The notes under the pieces: model-generated
What the model was told of the DNA's origin: nothing
The model's input: the letters and a program-made list of their open reading frames with translations, nothing else
Database searches by the model: none
In this document: one piece after another, positions 1 to 7,640 of the stretch
Layout of the letters: each line of letters begins with the position of its first letter
Numbering within the stretch: the first letter of the stretch is position 1
Made by a program: the position numbers and the translations under genes
Assembly (NCBI GenBank): GCA_010671965.1
Contig: JAAHIC010000029.1
Location: 1-14,972, forward strand
Length of the DNA stretch: 14,972 nt
Direction: 5' to 3'
From: Leptolyngbya sp. SIO4C5
GTDB taxonomy: Bacteria > Cyanobacteriota > Cyanobacteriia > Phormidesmidales > Phormidesmidaceae

Positions 1-274
1 TCGCGCCGTCCTGGCTGAGCAGGACGGCGCGGGCAGTGGGAAACAGGGCGTCAATATCGGCTTCGTCAATATCGACTAGCACCTCATCTTCGTCGTCGCT
101 GTCCGGGTCCGCCTGCCACATAAAAATTTCAATGGGGGCATCGGCTGGAATCAACAGCAAATATTCTTGGTCTTCAACCGGAATGGTCTGCTCAATGAAG
201 CAGGGCAGCGATCGCCCTGCCGCATCGGTCAAGATTACCTCTGCCTCTTGCATTTCATTCGCTTCATCCGCCAT
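1..274 (-). CDS. DUF3727 family protein (3' end beyond window)
   Basis: The 91 visible codons start at ATG 274 and run off the left edge without a stop. The protein begins MADEANEMQEAEVILTDAAG and has a strongly acidic stretch near residues 54-75 (DPDSDDDEDEVLVDIDEADID). I match this to the cyanobacterial DUF3727 family, which is found next to ruvX in many cyanobacteria and whose biochemical role is unknown to me. The family match is from memory of its opening pattern (a hydrophobic strand, a cysteine-containing 'LPCFIEQ' segment, then a 'YLLLIPADAPIEIF' strand). The start is well supported by a strong Shine-Dalgarno sequence (AAGGAGT at 281-287) about seven bases upstream. It lies 37 bases after the ruvX stop on the same strand, so it is probably the last visible gene of the leftward operon. 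The C-terminal part cannot be assessed. Confidence 0.8.
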   Translation of the reverse strand, partial: MADEANEMQEAEVILTDAAGRSLPCFIEQTIPVEDQEYLLLIPADAPIEIFMWQADPDSDDEDEVLVDIDEADIDALFPTARAVLLSQDGA

Positions 275-280
275 GAAAAA

Positions 281-287
281 ACTCCTT
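281..287 (-). promoter_or_regulatory. Shine-Dalgarno site of the DUF3727 gene
   Basis: Read on the minus strand the bases are AAGGAGT, about seven bases before ATG 274. It is one of the best ribosome-binding sites in the window and fixes the start of the downstream gene. It sits in the 37-base gap after ruvX, so the gene can be translated independently from a shared message. Confidence 0.7.
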
Positions 288-311
288 GCTGGCCCCAGGC
301 TAGAAAACTGG

Positions 312-737
312 CTACGTTGCCGCTGCGCGACGGTGATCAAGCCACTGCTGCAAAATGATGGCTGCCGCCTTGCGATCGATCAGCGCTTTGTTACGAGACG
401 GAGAGCGGCGTTCCGCCAAGATGAGCTGCTCTGCTTGCACAGAGCTGAGTCGCTCATCGACGAACTCTACCGGGAGCTGTAGCGCTTGGCCTAAGCGGTG
501 GGCCACTTTTTGCACTTGTTTAGCTTGAAAGCCCAGCTTACCATCCATTGAATACGGTAAACCGACCACTAAAACTTCTACTGAGCGTTCCTGGACTAAC
601 CGCTGTAGCCGTTCAGTCACTTCGTTCAAAGAGCGACATTCTAAAGTGGTTAACCCGGTGGCAATCAATCCGGTGCGATCGCAGCCAGCCACGCCAATGC
701 GTTTCCGTCCAATATCTAGCCCCAAAGCTGAAATCAT
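312..737 (-). CDS. ruvX: Putative pre-16S rRNA nuclease / Holliday junction resolvase RuvX (YqgF family)
   Basis: A 141-residue RNase H-fold protein of normal family length. Visible motifs are LGLDIGRKRIGVA at residues 5-17 with catalytic Asp8, VVGLP at 57-61, FVDERLSS at 92-99 with an acidic pair, and IDRKAAAIILQ at 120-130 with Asp121. These are the usual YqgF/RuvX signatures. Known members process the 5' end of pre-16S rRNA in E. coli, and a Holliday-junction resolvase activity has also been reported for the family. I chose ATG 737 because the family starts just before the first beta strand. A TTG at 779 would add 14 unusual residues (MVSRREFRLSATFF), and neither start has a convincing Shine-Dalgarno. 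It follows the GNAT gene by 57 bases and precedes the DUF3727 gene by 37, which is the ruvX-DUF3727 order seen in other cyanobacteria. Confidence 0.92.
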   Translation of the reverse strand: MISALGLDIGRKRIGVAGCDRTGLIATGLTTLECRSLNEVTERLQRLVQERSVEVLVVGLPYSMDGKLGFQAKQVQKVAHRLGQALQLPVEFVDERLSSVQAEQLILAERRSPSRNKALIDRKAAAIILQQWLDHRRAAAT

Positions 738-794
738 AAAAAATGTCGCGCTCAGCCGGAATTCTCTCCGGCTTACCAAAACTAACCATAACAG

Positions 795-2042
795 CTAGCG
801 GCCTTCAGGCTGGGGAAGGGGGCGATCGCCAGCGGTTTCCTCGGCTGCAGAGCGCTCCGGCTCGCTAGGCACGGTCGGGCGCTCCTGCTGGCCCGCCTGA
901 TACTCGTGGCGGTTAGTTTCGGGCAGAGCCGGATCGGCGGCCCAGGTAATTCGTCCGGGTATGGGTTTGCCGGAAGGCTGGAGCCCTTGCAGCACGTCGG
1001 GAAGCTGGAGTCCCTCCAAGGAAAGAGTCTTAGATTCCCGCAGCTTGTGCCAGACCGAGCGAGACATCATCAGTCCGTGTTCAATTTGGACAGCACCAAT
1101 CTGGGCAAAAAATTCTTCTCGCTCTGGCTGATAGTCCCGTGAATAGAGATGCAATTCATTGCTGGGATAAGCCCGCAATACCTGAGCTAGCTGCGTTAGC
1201 AGTTCTGGATAAAGCCAGGTATAGGCCGGATGCACAATGAGCTGAGCCGAGTGGGGCCGCGAACCGTCGCGGCAGGCCCGCAGTTCAAAACGGCCGATAG
1301 CGGCCTTGCGCTGCGGCTCAAACACGTAGGCGCTAACCACTTCGGCTTTATTCATCCACTGGCTGACTCCTTGAGTCATCGACTGCAGCGGGTTGGTCTT
1401 AAAGTCCTGAATCTGGTGGTCAAAAACCTGTCTGACCAGAGGTGGCATTGCAGCCGTATCGAGCTGGTAAAGCAGTTGGGCATCAGCATTGCTGATGGGC
1501 AGCAAGTTGGGCAAATCGGGTTCGCGAGCGGCCAGTTCTGCCAGTACGTCAGCGGAAATCGACCAGTAGGTAACCTGGGCTAGCGGCTGAAAGCCATTTT
1601 GACGGTACAGCCCTAAAGCAGATTTGTTATTAACGTTGACTTCTACCAGCCAGGTACGCGCTTCCCAAAGTTTTTCAAAGCAGTAGCGCAGTAGCTGGGA
1701 GCCAACAACTGTAAAGCTAGAACCCGCCGTCAGATTGATTGCAACGCGCTGAATTTCCCAAGTGCTGCGGGTGTGGTTAAACGGAGCCACCTGGATCATG
1801 CCGCAGATTTTACCCTCACGTTCAGCGACATAGACGGAAAGCAGCTTTTGCAGTGGATTGGGAAACAGGCTTAAAAACTTGAGCGGGCCGTACCACTGCC
1901 GTACCTGGCTAAGAAACTGGCTGGTCGTGGCTGAGTCAACCGGATCACCTGACTCCAGGGTGCCTTCACCGCATTCTGCCAGCGCATCCAAATCCCGATA
2001 CTGAATGGGACGAATCACGACATTGTGAGAGTGTGAAGGCAT
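795..2042 (-). CDS. Tandem GNAT-fold N-acetyltransferase, unknown substrate
   Basis: A 415-residue protein. The N-terminal GNAT domain covers roughly residues 7-165: 'VVIRPIQYRDLDAL' at 8-21 is a typical first strand, the central strand is IQVAPF, the pyrophosphate-loop region is near FTVVGSQLL at 110-118, and 'VNVNNKSALGLYRQNGF' at 135-151 is a classic motif B. Residues about 200-335 look like a second, degenerate GNAT fold (a VVSAYVF strand, QLIVHP, LLTQLAQVLRAY helix, 'EFFAQIGAVQIEHGLMM'). The last 70 or so residues are Pro/Glu/Arg-rich and probably disordered. The ATG at 2042 is preferred because it begins directly before the fold. A TTG at 2078 would add 12 residues and shorten the gap to the upstream stop from 48 to 12 bases, so it cannot be excluded. 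The gene sits between the CofE-like gene and ruvX on one strand. Substrate is unknown. Confidence 0.8.
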   Translation of the reverse strand: MPSHSHNVVIRPIQYRDLDALAECGEGTLESGDPVDSATTSQFLSQVRQWYGPLKFLSLFPNPLQKLLSVYVAEREGKICGMIQVAPFNHTRSTWEIQRVAINLTAGSSFTVVGSQLLRYCFEKLWEARTWLVEVNVNNKSALGLYRQNGFQPLAQVTYWSISADVLAELAAREPDLPNLLPISNADAQLLYQLDTAAMPPLVRQVFDHQIQDFKTNPLQSMTQGVSQWMNKAEVVSAYVFEPQRKAAIGRFELRACRDGSRPHSAQLIVHPAYTWLYPELLTQLAQVLRAYPSNELHLYSRDYQPEREEFFAQIGAVQIEHGLMMSRSVWHKLRESKTLSLEGLQLPDVLQGLQPSGKPIPGRITWAADPALPETNRHEYQAGQQERPTVPSEPERSAAEETAGDRPLPQPEGR

Positions 2043-2090
2043 AGGATGAGTGAGGGTGAGTGAGCTAGGCGAGGCCAAAGGCTACAAGCC

Positions 2091-3260
2091 CTAAACGCTA
2101 GGACGAATCAGCACCAGCGGCGTCTGCTCATCGGCATTGCCCGCCGGATTATCAATCAGGGCCTGACTCAGGATGTTTGAATTAACACCAGAGGTCGCTG
2201 CCAATATCTTAACCGCTTTCAAGTCGTTGACGTCTACAATGGCGGCTTCTAGACCTGTTTCTTTAAGGATAGCGTCTACTACCTGCTGTGGCTGCTGTGG
2301 CCCCAGCACGATGAACTGGTCATAGGGGGGCAAGGTGCCTGTAACGTCATCAATCAGACGGGCCTGTTCCCCGGCAAGCTGATAGAACAGGCCGGGCTTG
2401 CCCAAAAACTTTTTGGCGATCGCCCCCACCACAAACGCATAGACGACGCGCCCAGCGCCGACAATGTCCACCAGCGTCTGCATACCGCAGGCAGTCGCCA
2501 AACTAGAGGTCGGCATGAAGTAGTAGCACAGCCGCCGGGCCACCCAGCCAGGCCGTACCGTAGAGGGATGTCGCCAGCGCCCCTGCATAATGGCGACGGG
2601 GGTTTCTCCCAAAGTAACAATGTCCCCTGGCTTGGCATGGGGCACGACGTATCTTTTGACGACCGCCACCGGATTATCTAGGTGGGTCAGCAGATGGGTC
2701 GGCACAGGTAGACGCTCGGCTACGGGAGTACCGCGCCAGTGAGGAGTGGCCTCAGGGGCGGGAAACTGCAGCGGCACAACCACATGCCCGGTTTTGGGAA
2801 TGCGCCCCTCCGGGCCGTAGGTGAGATAGTGGACTTTGAGCCACAGCGCTTTGAGCCGGCTGAGATTAGGCCCCTGAATATCAACAGTGATTTCCATCTG
2901 AGTGGTTTTACCCACCTTCACGATGTAGCCGAACCAGTAGTCATCAGCGCGGGCTGGCGCATCCGGGTGACGAGGGACTAGTCGAGTTTGCAGCGTCACC
3001 TCGTTCAAGGACTCCCCTGAGAGCAGAGTCGCTTCCACCGCCACCTCTGGCACCATAATTTCCAGCGATCGCGTTTGATTGATCAGCTGCGGCTCACCCA
3101 CAATGACGTAGTGGTGCGGAGAATAGGTTTCTAAATTCCACTGACCCGCCGCAAATGCCAGCGCATTTCCCGGTCGCCGCCGATACTGCAGCTCAACGGC
3201 GATCGCCGCTATGGCCACAACGACAATCACAATAATCAAAAGCACTATTCCCGCAGTCAC
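2091..3260 (-). CDS. Membrane-anchored CofE-like (F420-0:gamma-glutamyl ligase family) protein, unknown function
   Basis: A 389-residue protein with one N-terminal membrane helix (residues 2-22, almost all Ile/Val/Leu/Ala) followed by YRRRP, a positive flank that would keep the rest on the far side or anchor it at the cytoplasmic face. Residues 30-190 form a beta-rich domain I do not recognise. From about 200 the sequence resembles COG1478 CofE: 'VVPHAKPGDIVTLGETPVAI' at 205-224, conserved 'CYYFMPTSSLATACGMQTLVD' near 245-265, and a closing 'IVDVNDLKAVKILAAT' at 341-356 like the DxNDLG segment of CofE. Family members ligate glutamate to F420-0, but cyanobacteria are not generally known to make F420, so the annotation is one of fold, not of activity. 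The start is GTG 3260, supported by GAGGAAA six bases upstream. It is first in the leftward operon with the GNAT and ruvX genes. Confidence 0.75.
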   Translation of the reverse strand: MTAGIVLLIIVIVVVAIAAIAVELQYRRRPGNALAFAAGQWNLETYSPHHYVIVGEPQLINQTRSLEIMVPEVAVEATLLSGESLNEVTLQTRLVPRHPDAPARADDYWFGYIVKVGKTTQMEITVDIQGPNLSRLKALWLKVHYLTYGPEGRIPKTGHVVVPLQFPAPEATPHWRGTPVAERLPVPTHLLTHLDNPVAVVKRYVVPHAKPGDIVTLGETPVAIMQGRWRHPSTVRPGWVARRLCYYFMPTSSLATACGMQTLVDIVGAGRVVYAFVVGAIAKKFLGKPGLFYQLAGEQARLIDDVTGTLPPYDQFIVLGPQQPQQVVDAILKETGLEAAIVDVNDLKAVKILAATSGVNSNILSQALIDNPAGNADEQTPLVLIRPSV

Positions 3261-3264
3261 CGAA

Positions 3265-3271
3265 TTTCCTC
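3265..3271 (-). promoter_or_regulatory. Shine-Dalgarno site deciding the GTG start of the CofE-like gene
   Basis: On the minus strand the bases read GAGGAAA and end four bases before the GTG at 3260. No ATG exists nearby in frame, and the membrane helix begins immediately after the GTG, so this site settles the start. Confidence 0.6.
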
Positions 3272-3423
3272 ACTGAACGACACAGAGTCTGATCAAGAGT
3301 CTATAGAACGATGGGGGCGTTCCTGCTAAAAATTCTGTCTTTGATTCGCCAGACCGTTGCTTCAGTTGCCTCGGCCCTACCCGGCAAAATGGCTAAATCC
3401 CCCCACAGCCTGTTTACAAAACT

Positions 3424-3429
3424 TATAAT
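3424..3429 (+). promoter_or_regulatory. Candidate -10 box for cruF
   Basis: A perfect TATAAT lies 91 bases before the chosen cruF start, in the 260-base gap between the divergent CofE-like gene and cruF. No acceptable -35 hexamer is seen 16-18 bases upstream (the region is C-rich), so the promoter might depend on an activator or may not be real. The rest of this gap holds nothing else I can name. Confidence 0.35.
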
Positions 3430-3520
3430 CTAAGGGAGGATTTTCAGAAATGCCTTTTCTCTAACAAAAAGTATTGCAGACAAAAGCTAGCCTCAGGGCA
3501 GTGTGATGTGGGGACTTGTA

Positions 3521-4465
3521 ATGAATCGATTGAGAGCGATTGAGCGGTTTTGCCTGTGGGGACATGTGGTCTCTATGGCCTTCGGATTAGCGGGTTTGCT
3601 GTGGGTGATGCCCCACCCTGAGTTTTTAGCCAACATTCCGGCGGGGCCGCTGATGTTTCGCTGGAGCATGGCCGGTGGCGGGGTTGTTTACATCGTATTG
3701 GGGACGATCGCGGTGGCGCTCTACGGCTATCGCCTGCTGGGAATGCGGACTTTACTGGCTTTTCTCGTCCCCGCAATTACCCTTTCCCTCAGCAGCGAGC
3801 TGCTGGGCACCAGCACTGGCTTTCCGTTTGGCCACTACAGCTATCTCAACGGACTGGGCTATAAGATTGCCGGACTGGTGCCCTTCACAATTCCGCTGTC
3901 CTGGTTTTATTTGGGCTTTTCGGCTTACCTGCTAGCCCGTTCGGGACTCTCCTGTCAGCAGCAGCTGCGAGACGGCCTGTGGATTCCCACTGGTGTTTGG
4001 CAAGTAGGCAGCATTTTGCTAGGGGCTGGTCTGCTGACCTCTTGGGACTTTGTGTTGGATCCGGCCATGAGTCAGACTGCGATGCCTTTTTGGTTTTGGC
4101 ATCGTCCGGGGGCTTTTTTTGGAATGCCCTATCAGAATTTTGCTGGCTGGCTGGGTACGGGCGCTCTGTTTATGAGCGTGGCAGCTTTTCTCTGGCGCGG
4201 ACAGCAGCCAGTACAGCGCCTAACGCGATCGCAGCTAACAACGCCTCTGATTGTCTATCTGGCTAATTTTGCTTTTGCCATGCTGATGAGCTTAGGCTCA
4301 GGGATTACTATTCCGGTATTATTGGGGCTGGCTGCGGGCGCCGTTCCGGCGGTGCTGTGCTGGTACATGGTGACACCGGAGCCAGTTCAGTGGCAGGGCA
4401 ATGTTGACAAGGCGTTGGCCTCCGAAGAGGTGCCCCCGCCGGTTGGCGCTGTACCTCACAAGTAA
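3521..4465 (+). CDS. cruF: CruF-type carotenoid 1',2'-hydratase (gamma-carotene 1'-hydroxylase)
   Basis: A hydrophobic protein of 314 residues with about seven membrane segments, matching the CruF/DUF422 carotenoid biosynthesis family. Recognisable pieces are the start MNRLRAIERFCLWGHVVSM, 'LWVMPHPEFLANIP', the 'SSELLGTSTGFPFGHYSYL' block with conserved Glu and His, and 'SWDFVLDPAMS'. Experimentally characterised CruF of Synechococcus PCC 7002 adds water across the 1',2' bond at the psi end of gamma-carotene on the way to myxol glycoside (myxoxanthophyll). It acts in the membrane. Starts at GTG 3503, ATG 3506 (AGGG seven bases upstream) and ATG 3521 (GGGGA six bases upstream) are all possible. 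I chose 3521 because family members begin close to the ERFCLxGH motif. The 3' end overlaps cruG by up to 65 bases, as expected for a co-transcribed pair. Assignment is strengthened by that neighbour. Confidence 0.9.
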   Translation: MNRLRAIERFCLWGHVVSMAFGLAGLLWVMPHPEFLANIPAGPLMFRWSMAGGGVVYIVLGTIAVALYGYRLLGMRTLLAFLVPAITLSLSSELLGTSTGFPFGHYSYLNGLGYKIAGLVPFTIPLSWFYLGFSAYLLARSGLSCQQQLRDGLWIPTGVWQVGSILLGAGLLTSWDFVLDPAMSQTAMPFWFWHRPGAFFGMPYQNFAGWLGTGALFMSVAAFLWRGQQPVQRLTRSQLTTPLIVYLANFAFAMLMSLGSGITIPVLLGLAAGAVPAVLCWYMVTPEPVQWQGNVDKALASEEVPPPVGAVPHK

Positions 4466-5699
4466 TCTTGATGAGTTTGCTGTTTTGCTCAGTAGTTTAG
4501 AAGGATCCGTCGTCGAGGCCAGTGCGTTGGCCCTGCTGATACTGGCCTACCAGCTACCGGCAGCAGCGCTGCTATTAGGACGTCTGCTACAAGGCCCCAC
4601 TCGCCAACTGCCCCTCCAGCCTCAGCGGCCCACGCTCGATCTGCTAGGCGCTGTTAGCATCATCGTCCCCACCCTCAATGAAGTCCATCGGGTTGGCCCT
4701 TGCCTGGCCGGACTGAGACGGCAGACCTATGAAGTGCGAGAGATTTTAGTCGTCGATAGCAGTTCTCAAGACGGTACCCCCGACCTCGTCAAACAGATTG
4801 CCGCCCAGGATCCGAGAGTGCGACTGCTCAACGATGAGCCGCTGCCGCTTGACTGGGTAGGTCGCCCTTGGGCCTTACACACAGGATTTTGTCACAGCGC
4901 GGCAGCTAGCCGCTGGATTTTAGGCATTGATGCCGATACCCGCCCGCAGCCAGGGCTAGTGGCCGCACTCGTCCTGGCGGCAGAGGCGCAGGGCTATGAC
5001 TTAGTTTCGCTAGCACCGCGATTTGTGCTAAAGCAGGCCGGTGAGCTGTGGCTGCAGCCCGCGCTGCTGATGACGCTGATCTATCGCTTTGGCCCAGCCG
5101 GTAGCCGCTTCGCGCCGCCCGAACGGGTGATGGCCAATGGCCAGTGTTTTCTCTGTCGGCGATCGCTTTTAGCGGCAATGGATGGCTATAGCAGCGCCCG
5201 CCAGTCTTTCTGTGACGATGTCACCCTGGCCCGACAGGCGGCAGCGCGGGGGGCTAAGGTCGGCTTTCTCGACGGCGCTAATTTGCTGCAGGTGCGGATG
5301 TATGAAGGCGCCCAGGAAACCTGGCAGGAATGGGGGCGATCGCTGGACTTAAAGGACGCCGCCTCTGCAGCCCAGAAGTGGGGCGATTTGTGGTTTCTCT
5401 CGGCTGTGCAGGGCTTGCCCTGGCTGCTAGCACCCATTTTAGGCATTGTCTGGGGACTCGGGGGGCAGTCCGTGACGCTGGCGATCGCTCTAGGGCTAAA
5501 TCTCAGCCTGATTGTGATACGGCTAGGGCTAATGCTGGCGATCGCGCCGTCTTACGACCTGAGCCAAGCCCAGGGGAAATGGGCTTTTTGGCTGTCCCCC
5601 CTAGCCGATTTGCTGGCGGTCTATCGCATTTATCTCTCGTCTATCCAAACCCCGACCCAGTGGCGCGGACGCAGCTATGCCGGGTTTGAGCAAGGGTAG
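4401..5699 (+). CDS. cruG: CruG-type carotenoid 2'-O-glycosyltransferase (family 2)
   Basis: Up to 432 residues. A membrane helix near residues 38-64 precedes a GT-A family 2 domain: 'VSIIVPTLNEVHRV' at 85-98, 'EILVVDSSSQDGT' at 114-126, the metal-binding DADTR at 177-181, 'VMANGQCFLCRR' at 243-254 and the acceptor-side 'DDVTLARQA' at 272-280. Two or three membrane helices follow (about 335-382), and the end 'WRGRSYAGF' is typical of this subfamily. In Synechococcus PCC 7002 the adjacent cruF and cruG genes make myxol 2'-glycoside, and CruG transfers the sugar. The start is uncertain. ATG 4401 is the only ATG and lies inside cruF, giving about 26 arginine-rich residues that do not look like family sequence. 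TTG 4443 or TTG 4485 would begin nearer the first membrane helix. The TAG stop at 5697 lies inside a palindromic repeat. Confidence 0.88.
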   Translation: MLTRRWPPKRCPRRLALYLTSNLDEFAVLLSSLEGSVVEASALALLILAYQLPAAALLLGRLLQGPTRQLPLQPQRPTLDLLGAVSIIVPTLNEVHRVGPCLAGLRRQTYEVREILVVDSSSQDGTPDLVKQIAAQDPRVRLLNDEPLPLDWVGRPWALHTGFCHSAAASRWILGIDADTRPQPGLVAALVLAAEAQGYDLVSLAPRFVLKQAGELWLQPALLMTLIYRFGPAGSRFAPPERVMANGQCFLCRRSLLAAMDGYSSARQSFCDDVTLARQAAARGAKVGFLDGANLLQVRMYEGAQETWQEWGRSLDLKDAASAAQKWGDLWFLSAVQGLPWLLAPILGIVWGLGGQSVTLAIALGLNLSLIVIRLGLMLAIAPSYDLSQAQGKWAFWLSPLADLLAVYRIYLSSIQTPTQWRGRSYAGFEQG

Positions 5700-5742
5700 G
5701 GACGGGGCCTGTCTGCCGGGGCAAATCTGGTCCGTCCCTACC
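5695..5742. repeat. Palindromic repeat, likely bidirectional terminator between cruG and ilvD
   Basis: GGTAGGGACGG at 5695-5705 is exactly repeated in inverse as CCGTCCCTACC at 5732-5742, an 11-base-pair perfect stem around a 26-base C/G-rich loop. The cruG stop codon (5697-5699) lies in the left arm, and the right arm ends five bases before the ilvD stop codon (5748-5750, minus strand). The GTAGGGRCG...CGYCCCTAC pattern is common as an interspersed palindrome in cyanobacterial genomes. It has no T-tract, so if it terminates transcription it does so as a strong hairpin for both converging genes. Repeat status cannot be proven from one copy. Confidence 0.75.
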
Positions 5743-5747
5743 GACGC

Positions 5748-7439
5748 TTAGGATTCAAACAGATCTAGATCCGTTACGGCCCCGCGACTGCTAGAGGATA
5801 CTAGCTTGGCATATTTGGCCAGTACTCCTTGGGTATAGCGGGGCGATCGCGGCTGCCAGTTTTTGCGGCGCTGCGCCAGTTCCTGATCAGAAATATCAAG
5901 GTGCAGTTTACGACCGTCGGCATCAATGGTGATAGCGTCGTTCTCCTCAACTAGGGCGATCGCGCCGCCCACCGCAGCTTCAGGAGCCACATGGCCTACC
6001 ACCATGCCATAGGTGCCGCCAGAGAAGCGGCCATCGGTGATTAAGCCCACGGCATCCCCCAGACCTGCACCGATAATCGCTGAGGTTGGGGCCAGCATTT
6101 CCCGCATTCCCGGCCCGCCTTTTGGCCCCTCGTAGCGCACCACGATCACGTCCCCGGCCTGAATCTTGCCCGCCAGAATAGCGTCTAGGCAAGCTTCTTC
6201 AGAGTCAAAGACGCGGGCCGGGCCAGTGATACTGCGCTTCTTGATGCCGGTGAGCTTGGCAACTGCACCTTCAGTCGCTAAATTGCCCCGCAGAATGCCT
6301 AAATGACCCTGAGCATAGATCGGCTGTTCAAAAGGGCGAATCACATCTTGGTCAGGGCGGGGCTGATCGGGCACCTCTGCCAGCACCTCCGCCACGGTCT
6401 GACCGCTAACCGTGAGGGCATCGCCGTGTAGTAGCCCTTGGTTCAGCAGCATTTTCATCACTTGGGGAATGCCCCCCGCCTTGTGCAGGTCAGTTGCCAC
6501 ATAGCGCCCCGAGGGTTTGAGGTCGCAGAAAACAGGTACCTTAGCGCGGATAGCTTCAAAGTCGTCGAGGGTGAGGTCAACGCCGATGGTATGGGCTAGG
6601 GCCAAAAGGTGGAGCACCGAGTTGGTAGACCCCCCCACTGCCATGATTACGGCGATCGCGTTTTCAAAGGCTTTGCGAGTCAAAATAGCCTGGGGCAAAA
6701 TTTGCTGCCGAACGGCTTCAGCCAAAACAAATGCCGATTTTTCAGTACTTTCTGCCTTTTCCTCATCCTCAGCCGCCATAGTTGAGGAATAGGGCAGACT
6801 CATGCCCATCGCTTCAAAGGCCGACGACATCGTATTGGCGGTGTACATACCGCCGCAGGAACCCGCCCCCGGACAGGCATGGCGCTCTACTGCTATCAGT
6901 TCTGCTTCATCAATCTTACCGGCGCTGTACTGCCCGACAGCTTCAAAGGCACTGACTACCGTTAAATCCTGGCCGTTGTAGTGCCCCGGCTTGATCGTGC
7001 CGCCATAGACAAATACCGCTGGGATATTCATGCGGGCGATCGCCATCATCGCTCCCGGCATGTTCTTATCACAGCCGCCAATCGCCAGTACGCCATCCAT
7101 ACTCTGACCCATACAGGCCGTCTCAATCGAATCGGCAATGACTTCTCGCGACACCAGAGAATATTTCATCCCTTCTGTTCCCATCGAAATGCCATCGCTG
7201 ATAGTGATGGTGCCAAACATCTGCGGCATCACCCCCGCTTCTCTCAAAGCAGTTTCAGCCCGTTGGGCCAGGGTGTTAATACCCATGTTGCAGGGAGTAA
7301 TCGTGCTGTAGCCGTTCGCTAAGCCCACAATCGGCTTTTTAAAGTCTTCGTCTTGAAAACCAACAGCCCGCAGCATGGCGCGGTTAGGGCTGCGCTGAAC
7401 GCCCTGAGTGACAACCTGGCTTCGGCGATTATCCGGCAT
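5748..7439 (-). CDS. ilvD: Dihydroxy-acid dehydratase
   Basis: A 563-residue protein of normal length for IlvD (EC 4.2.1.9), which dehydrates 2,3-dihydroxy-isovalerate and 2,3-dihydroxy-3-methylvalerate to the 2-keto acids that precede valine, leucine and isoleucine. Iron-sulfur ligands are visible as Cys50 (TPCNMG), Cys123 (GGCDKNMPG) and Cys195 (CPGAGSCGG). Lys125 in the CDKNMPG motif is the usual carbamylated or metal-binding lysine, and '[15 protein letters not shown]' near the C-terminus carries the catalytic serine. The ATG at 7439 has AGGA seven bases upstream. The gene is leftward and monocistronic, converging with cruG across the palindrome. It contains four HIP1 sites and shows no sign of transfer. 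Confidence 0.97.
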   Translation of the reverse strand: MPDNRRSQVVTQGVQRSPNRAMLRAVGFQDEDFKKPIVGLANGYSTITPCNMGINTLAQRAETALREAGVMPQMFGTITISDGISMGTEGMKYSLVSREVIADSIETACMGQSMDGVLAIGGCDKNMPGAMMAIARMNIPAVFVYGGTIKPGHYNGQDLTVVSAFEAVGQYSAGKIDEAELIAVERHACPGAGSCGGMYTANTMSSAFEAMGMSLPYSSTMAAEDEEKAESTEKSAFVLAEAVRQQILPQAILTRKAFENAIAVIMAVGGSTNSVLHLLALAHTIGVDLTLDDFEAIRAKVPVFCDLKPSGRYVATDLHKAGGIPQVMKMLLNQGLLHGDALTVSGQTVAEVLAEVPDQPRPDQDVIRPFEQPIYAQGHLGILRGNLATEGAVAKLTGIKKRSITGPARVFDSEEACLDAILAGKIQAGDVIVVRYEGPKGGPGMREMLAPTSAIIGAGLGDAVGLITDGRFSGGTYGMVVGHVAPEAAVGGAIALVEENDAITIDADGRKLHLDISDQELAQRRKNWQPRSPRYTQGVLAKYAKLVSSSSRGAVTDLDLFES

Positions 7440-7574
7440 ATCCTTGTCCTTTACCTTAGTGATGGCTACCTGTTTGGAGTGCTTTATCTGTTCTTATAAA
7501 TATGCCATTCATTTTAAAGAGGTCGCCCAAATTTAGCTGAATTTATCTGTTAGAGGGTTGGCAACAGGACAGCT

Positions 7575-7640
7575 ATGAACCCGGTTAGACGGCCACAGCC
7601 CCACGGCTACAGCGCAGTAAAGCACTGCTGCTTAGCGTAG
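7575..7640 (+). CDS. Possible 21-residue micro-ORF
   Basis: ATG 7575 follows AGGA (7566-7569) with five bases between and leads to a 21-residue basic peptide starting MNPVRRPQPHGYSAVK and ending in a Cys-Cys pair, with TAG at 7638. I do not recognise the peptide. Its last third overlaps the hairpin at 7607-7640, an arrangement that would suit a leader peptide, but no branched-chain codons or other control codons are enriched and it points away from ilvD. Random occurrence is quite likely at this length. Confidence 0.12.
   Translation: MNPVRRPQPHGYSAVKHCCLA
7614..7628 (+). other. Short hairpin in the ilvD-pentapeptide gap
   Basis: GCAGT (7614-7618) and ACTGC (7624-7628) form a perfect 5-base-pair stem with a 5-base loop. 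CTAC (7607-7610) and GTAG (7637-7640) can extend it with an internal loop. There is no following T-tract on the plus strand, so a rho-independent terminator is not supported. It could be part of an untranslated leader or a small RNA. Confidence 0.35.

Noticed and set aside
36..482. Long frame rich in Ser on the plus strand
   Set aside because: It lies antisense to the DUF3727 and ruvX genes, both of which have family matches, and its low-complexity Ser run comes from the acidic codons opposite.
5747..5770. GGATTCAAACAGATC as a tRNA T-arm
   Set aside because: No acceptor, D or anticodon arms can be drawn, and the bases belong to the end of ilvD.
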